DNA of 21,546 nt, from contig JAYUKY010000009.1 in the NCBI GenBank assembly GCA_043764015.1, forward strand, positions 1 through 21,546, read 5' to 3'. The DNA comes from JANYGM01 sp043764015. GTDB taxonomy: Bacteria; Bacteroidota; Bacteroidia; Cytophagales; Thermonemataceae. Position 1 is the first letter of the stretch; each line of letters opens with the position of its first letter. Positions 20,312 to 21,546 of this stretch are shown here, in pieces. A program made the translations under genes and the position numbers. A model generated the notes under the pieces. The model ran no database searches. It had not been told where the DNA came from and saw nothing but the letters and a program-made list of their open reading frames with translations.

Positions 20312-21253
20312 ATGCTCACAAAAGTAAATCCAAAAGTAGATTTAGTTTTTAAAAAACTATTTGGCACAGAAGAAAATAAAGATATTTTACTTTCTCTGAT
20401 AAATGCTATTTTGCCTCATTATCAGCAAATTGCAACAATAGAACTCAAAAATCCTTATAATTTGGCTGATTATACAGATGGCAAACTCACCATTTTAGAC
20501 ATCAAAGCAGAAGACGAAAAAGGCATACAATACGACATAGAGATGCAAATTAGAGGTTCTGGATTTTACGGAAAACGGACTTTGTATTATTGGGCGAAAA
20601 TATTTGGTTCACAGCTTGACTTTGTTCCTGATGATAATACTTATGTAGATGACAAATATGACGGAGAAGGTGGTTATTCTGAACTAAAAAAATGTATTGT
20701 AATCAGCCTAATGGACTTTACATTTTTTGATGATGACGTTTGCCATAGATGTTTTACTTTGAAAAACAGAGAAACAAACCAAATTCACAAGGATTTGGAC
20801 TATTTGGATTTGTATTTTATTGAAATGAAAAAGTTTACCAAAGAATTGACATTAGCAAAAACAGTTCTAGATAGGTGGATAAATTTCTTAAATAATGCCC
20901 ATAAGTACACCAACAACAACTTACCCGCACAACTCAAGGAAATCAAGGAAATTAGAAAGGCAAGTATCAAACTTGATGCTATGTACCTTGACAAAAAAGA
21001 ACGAGAACATTATGAAGGGCAACAAAAATTCCGCCTTGATGAGATTTCTAGGCTAAAAGAAGCACTACAAAAAGCACTACAAAAAGCAGAAATCAAAGCA
21101 AAAGTACAACAAGAGAAAGCCGTTGAAAAAGCTGAAAAGAAAATAAATATTGAAATGGCTAAAAAATTGATTTTGAAAGGTATGGAAAATCAATTTATTA
21201 TGGAAACAACTGGGCTTTCTGAAAAGCAAATTCAAAAACTACGTTCAAAATAA
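20312..21253 (+). CDS. Rpn-family PD-(D/E)XK protein (recombination-promoting nuclease/putative transposase type)
   Basis: The 313-residue protein matches the family often annotated Rpn or PD-(D/E)XK nuclease family transposase. It opens with NPKVDLVFKKLFGTEENKDI (6-25), has the nuclease core ILDIKAEDEKG (61-71, Asp63) and YDIEMQIR (74-81, Glu77-x-Gln79), then GKRTLYYWAKIFGSQL (87-102). Residues about 235-285 are a Lys/Glu/Gln/Ala-rich coiled coil containing a 12-bp tandem duplication (GCACTACAAAAA twice, 21062-21085, giving ALQKALQK), and the last 30 residues (AKKLILKGM...ETTGLSEKQIQKL) form a small helix-turn-helix-like end seen in these proteins. E. coli relatives (RpnA) are DNA endonucleases that promote RecA-independent recombination. 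The stop codon directly abuts the next gene's ATG. Confidence 0.9.
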   Translation: MLTKVNPKVDLVFKKLFGTEENKDILLSLINAILPHYQQIATIELKNPYNLADYTDGKLTILDIKAEDEKGIQYDIEMQIRGSGFYGKRTLYYWAKIFGSQLDFVPDDNTYVDDKYDGEGGYSELKKCIVISLMDFTFFDDDVCHRCFTLKNRETNQIHKDLDYLDLYFIEMKKFTKELTLAKTVLDRWINFLNNAHKYTNNNLPAQLKEIKEIRKASIKLDAMYLDKKEREHYEGQQKFRLDEISRLKEALQKALQKAEIKAKVQQEKAVEKAEKKINIEMAKKLILKGMENQFIMETTGLSEKQIQKLRSK

Positions 21254-21546
21254 ATGAATCCACTCAAAAAACTTGCCTCTGATGCCGCCTGGTACGGTTT
21301 GAGTAGCATCATAGGAAGGCTTATCAATTATTTTCTTGTGCCTTTCTACACTTCTGGCATACTTTTCCCAAAAGAATATGGCGTGCTTACGGATTTGTTG
21401 GCGTACGTGGCATTTTTCAATATTATCTACACCTACGGAATGGAAACGGCATATTTTCGTTTTGCTAAAAATGATGAAAGTAAGACTTTTAACCAGATTT
21501 TGAGTAGTATTTTGCTGTCTAGTTTTGCGCTTTCTGCTTTGCTTGT
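21254..21546 (+). CDS. Oligosaccharide flippase / polysaccharide biosynthesis membrane protein (partial)
   Basis: The first 97 codons are present; the gene runs off the right edge. The start is LKKLASDAAWYGLSSIIGRL followed by NYFLVPFYTSGI and FPKEYGVLTDLLAYVAFFNIIYTYGMETAYFRF, the typical opening of Bacteroidota MATE/MOP-superfamily flippases (Wzx-like), which move lipid-linked oligosaccharides across the inner membrane. Two membrane segments and part of a third are visible. The ATG follows the upstream TAA with no gap (TAAATG), so translation is probably coupled to the Rpn-family gene. Fits the envelope-glycan genes elsewhere in the window. Confidence 0.9.
   Translation, partial: MNPLKKLASDAAWYGLSSIIGRLINYFLVPFYTSGILFPKEYGVLTDLLAYVAFFNIIYTYGMETAYFRFAKNDESKTFNQILSSILLSSFALSALL

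Noticed and set aside
20312..21253. Active insertion sequence
   Set aside because: The Rpn family is often labelled transposase, but no terminal inverted repeats or target duplication bracket the gene here; the immediate junction with the flippase also argues against a simple IS.

Overview
The window is AT-rich and reads as chromosomal DNA of a member of the Bacteroidota, probably a Cytophagales-type gliding or marine bacterium; the genus cannot be fixed from the sequence. Support comes from repeated TAnnTTTG (-7) promoter motifs, A-rich leaders without Shine-Dalgarno sites, a DUF4159 exported protein, a lipocalin-like lipoprotein, a LytS-like membrane sensor module and an Rpn-type PD-(D/E)XK protein. 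No rRNA, tRNA, CRISPR array, transposase or phage structural gene was seen.

Layout. 1-995: a 14-bp tandem array, then a multi-pass membrane protein resembling the sensor half of LytS-like kinases. 1079-1753: exported DUF4159 protein. 1971-4220 (minus): glmM-like phosphohexomutase followed by a WecG/TagA glycosyltransferase. 4550-5632: a small antitoxin-like gene divergent from a membrane protein that recalls abortive-infection (putAbiC-like) proteins. 5667-11288 (minus): mlaE permease, lgt, a large unknown coiled-coil membrane protein, recF and mazG. 11771-13570: long acyl-CoA dehydrogenase. 13862-15832 (minus): galE then rmlA. 16013-18518 (plus): histidine phosphatase, queE and a DUF6688-like membrane protein. 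18707-19926 (minus): a lipocalin-like lipoprotein and a PD-(D/E)XK-like protein. 20312-21546: an Rpn-family protein whose stop codon abuts the start of a flippase gene that runs off the window.

Functional themes are cell-envelope precursor and glycan synthesis (glmM, wecG-like, galE, rmlA, flippase), lipoprotein and lipid handling (lgt, mlaE), and nucleotide/DNA housekeeping (recF, mazG, queE).

The most unusual aspect is the intergenic DNA. At least seven kinds of palindromic or inverted-repeat sequence occupy the gaps, several overlapping stop codons. One heptad-based family (TTCACAATT units) lies 4-14 nt before the start codons of five genes, always in the same sense orientation. Another (AACTTCCCGAAAGTT arms) occurs three times and brackets queE. 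In several genes a promoter-like motif lies inside or after the most upstream possible start, so shorter starts are preferred here for four genes.
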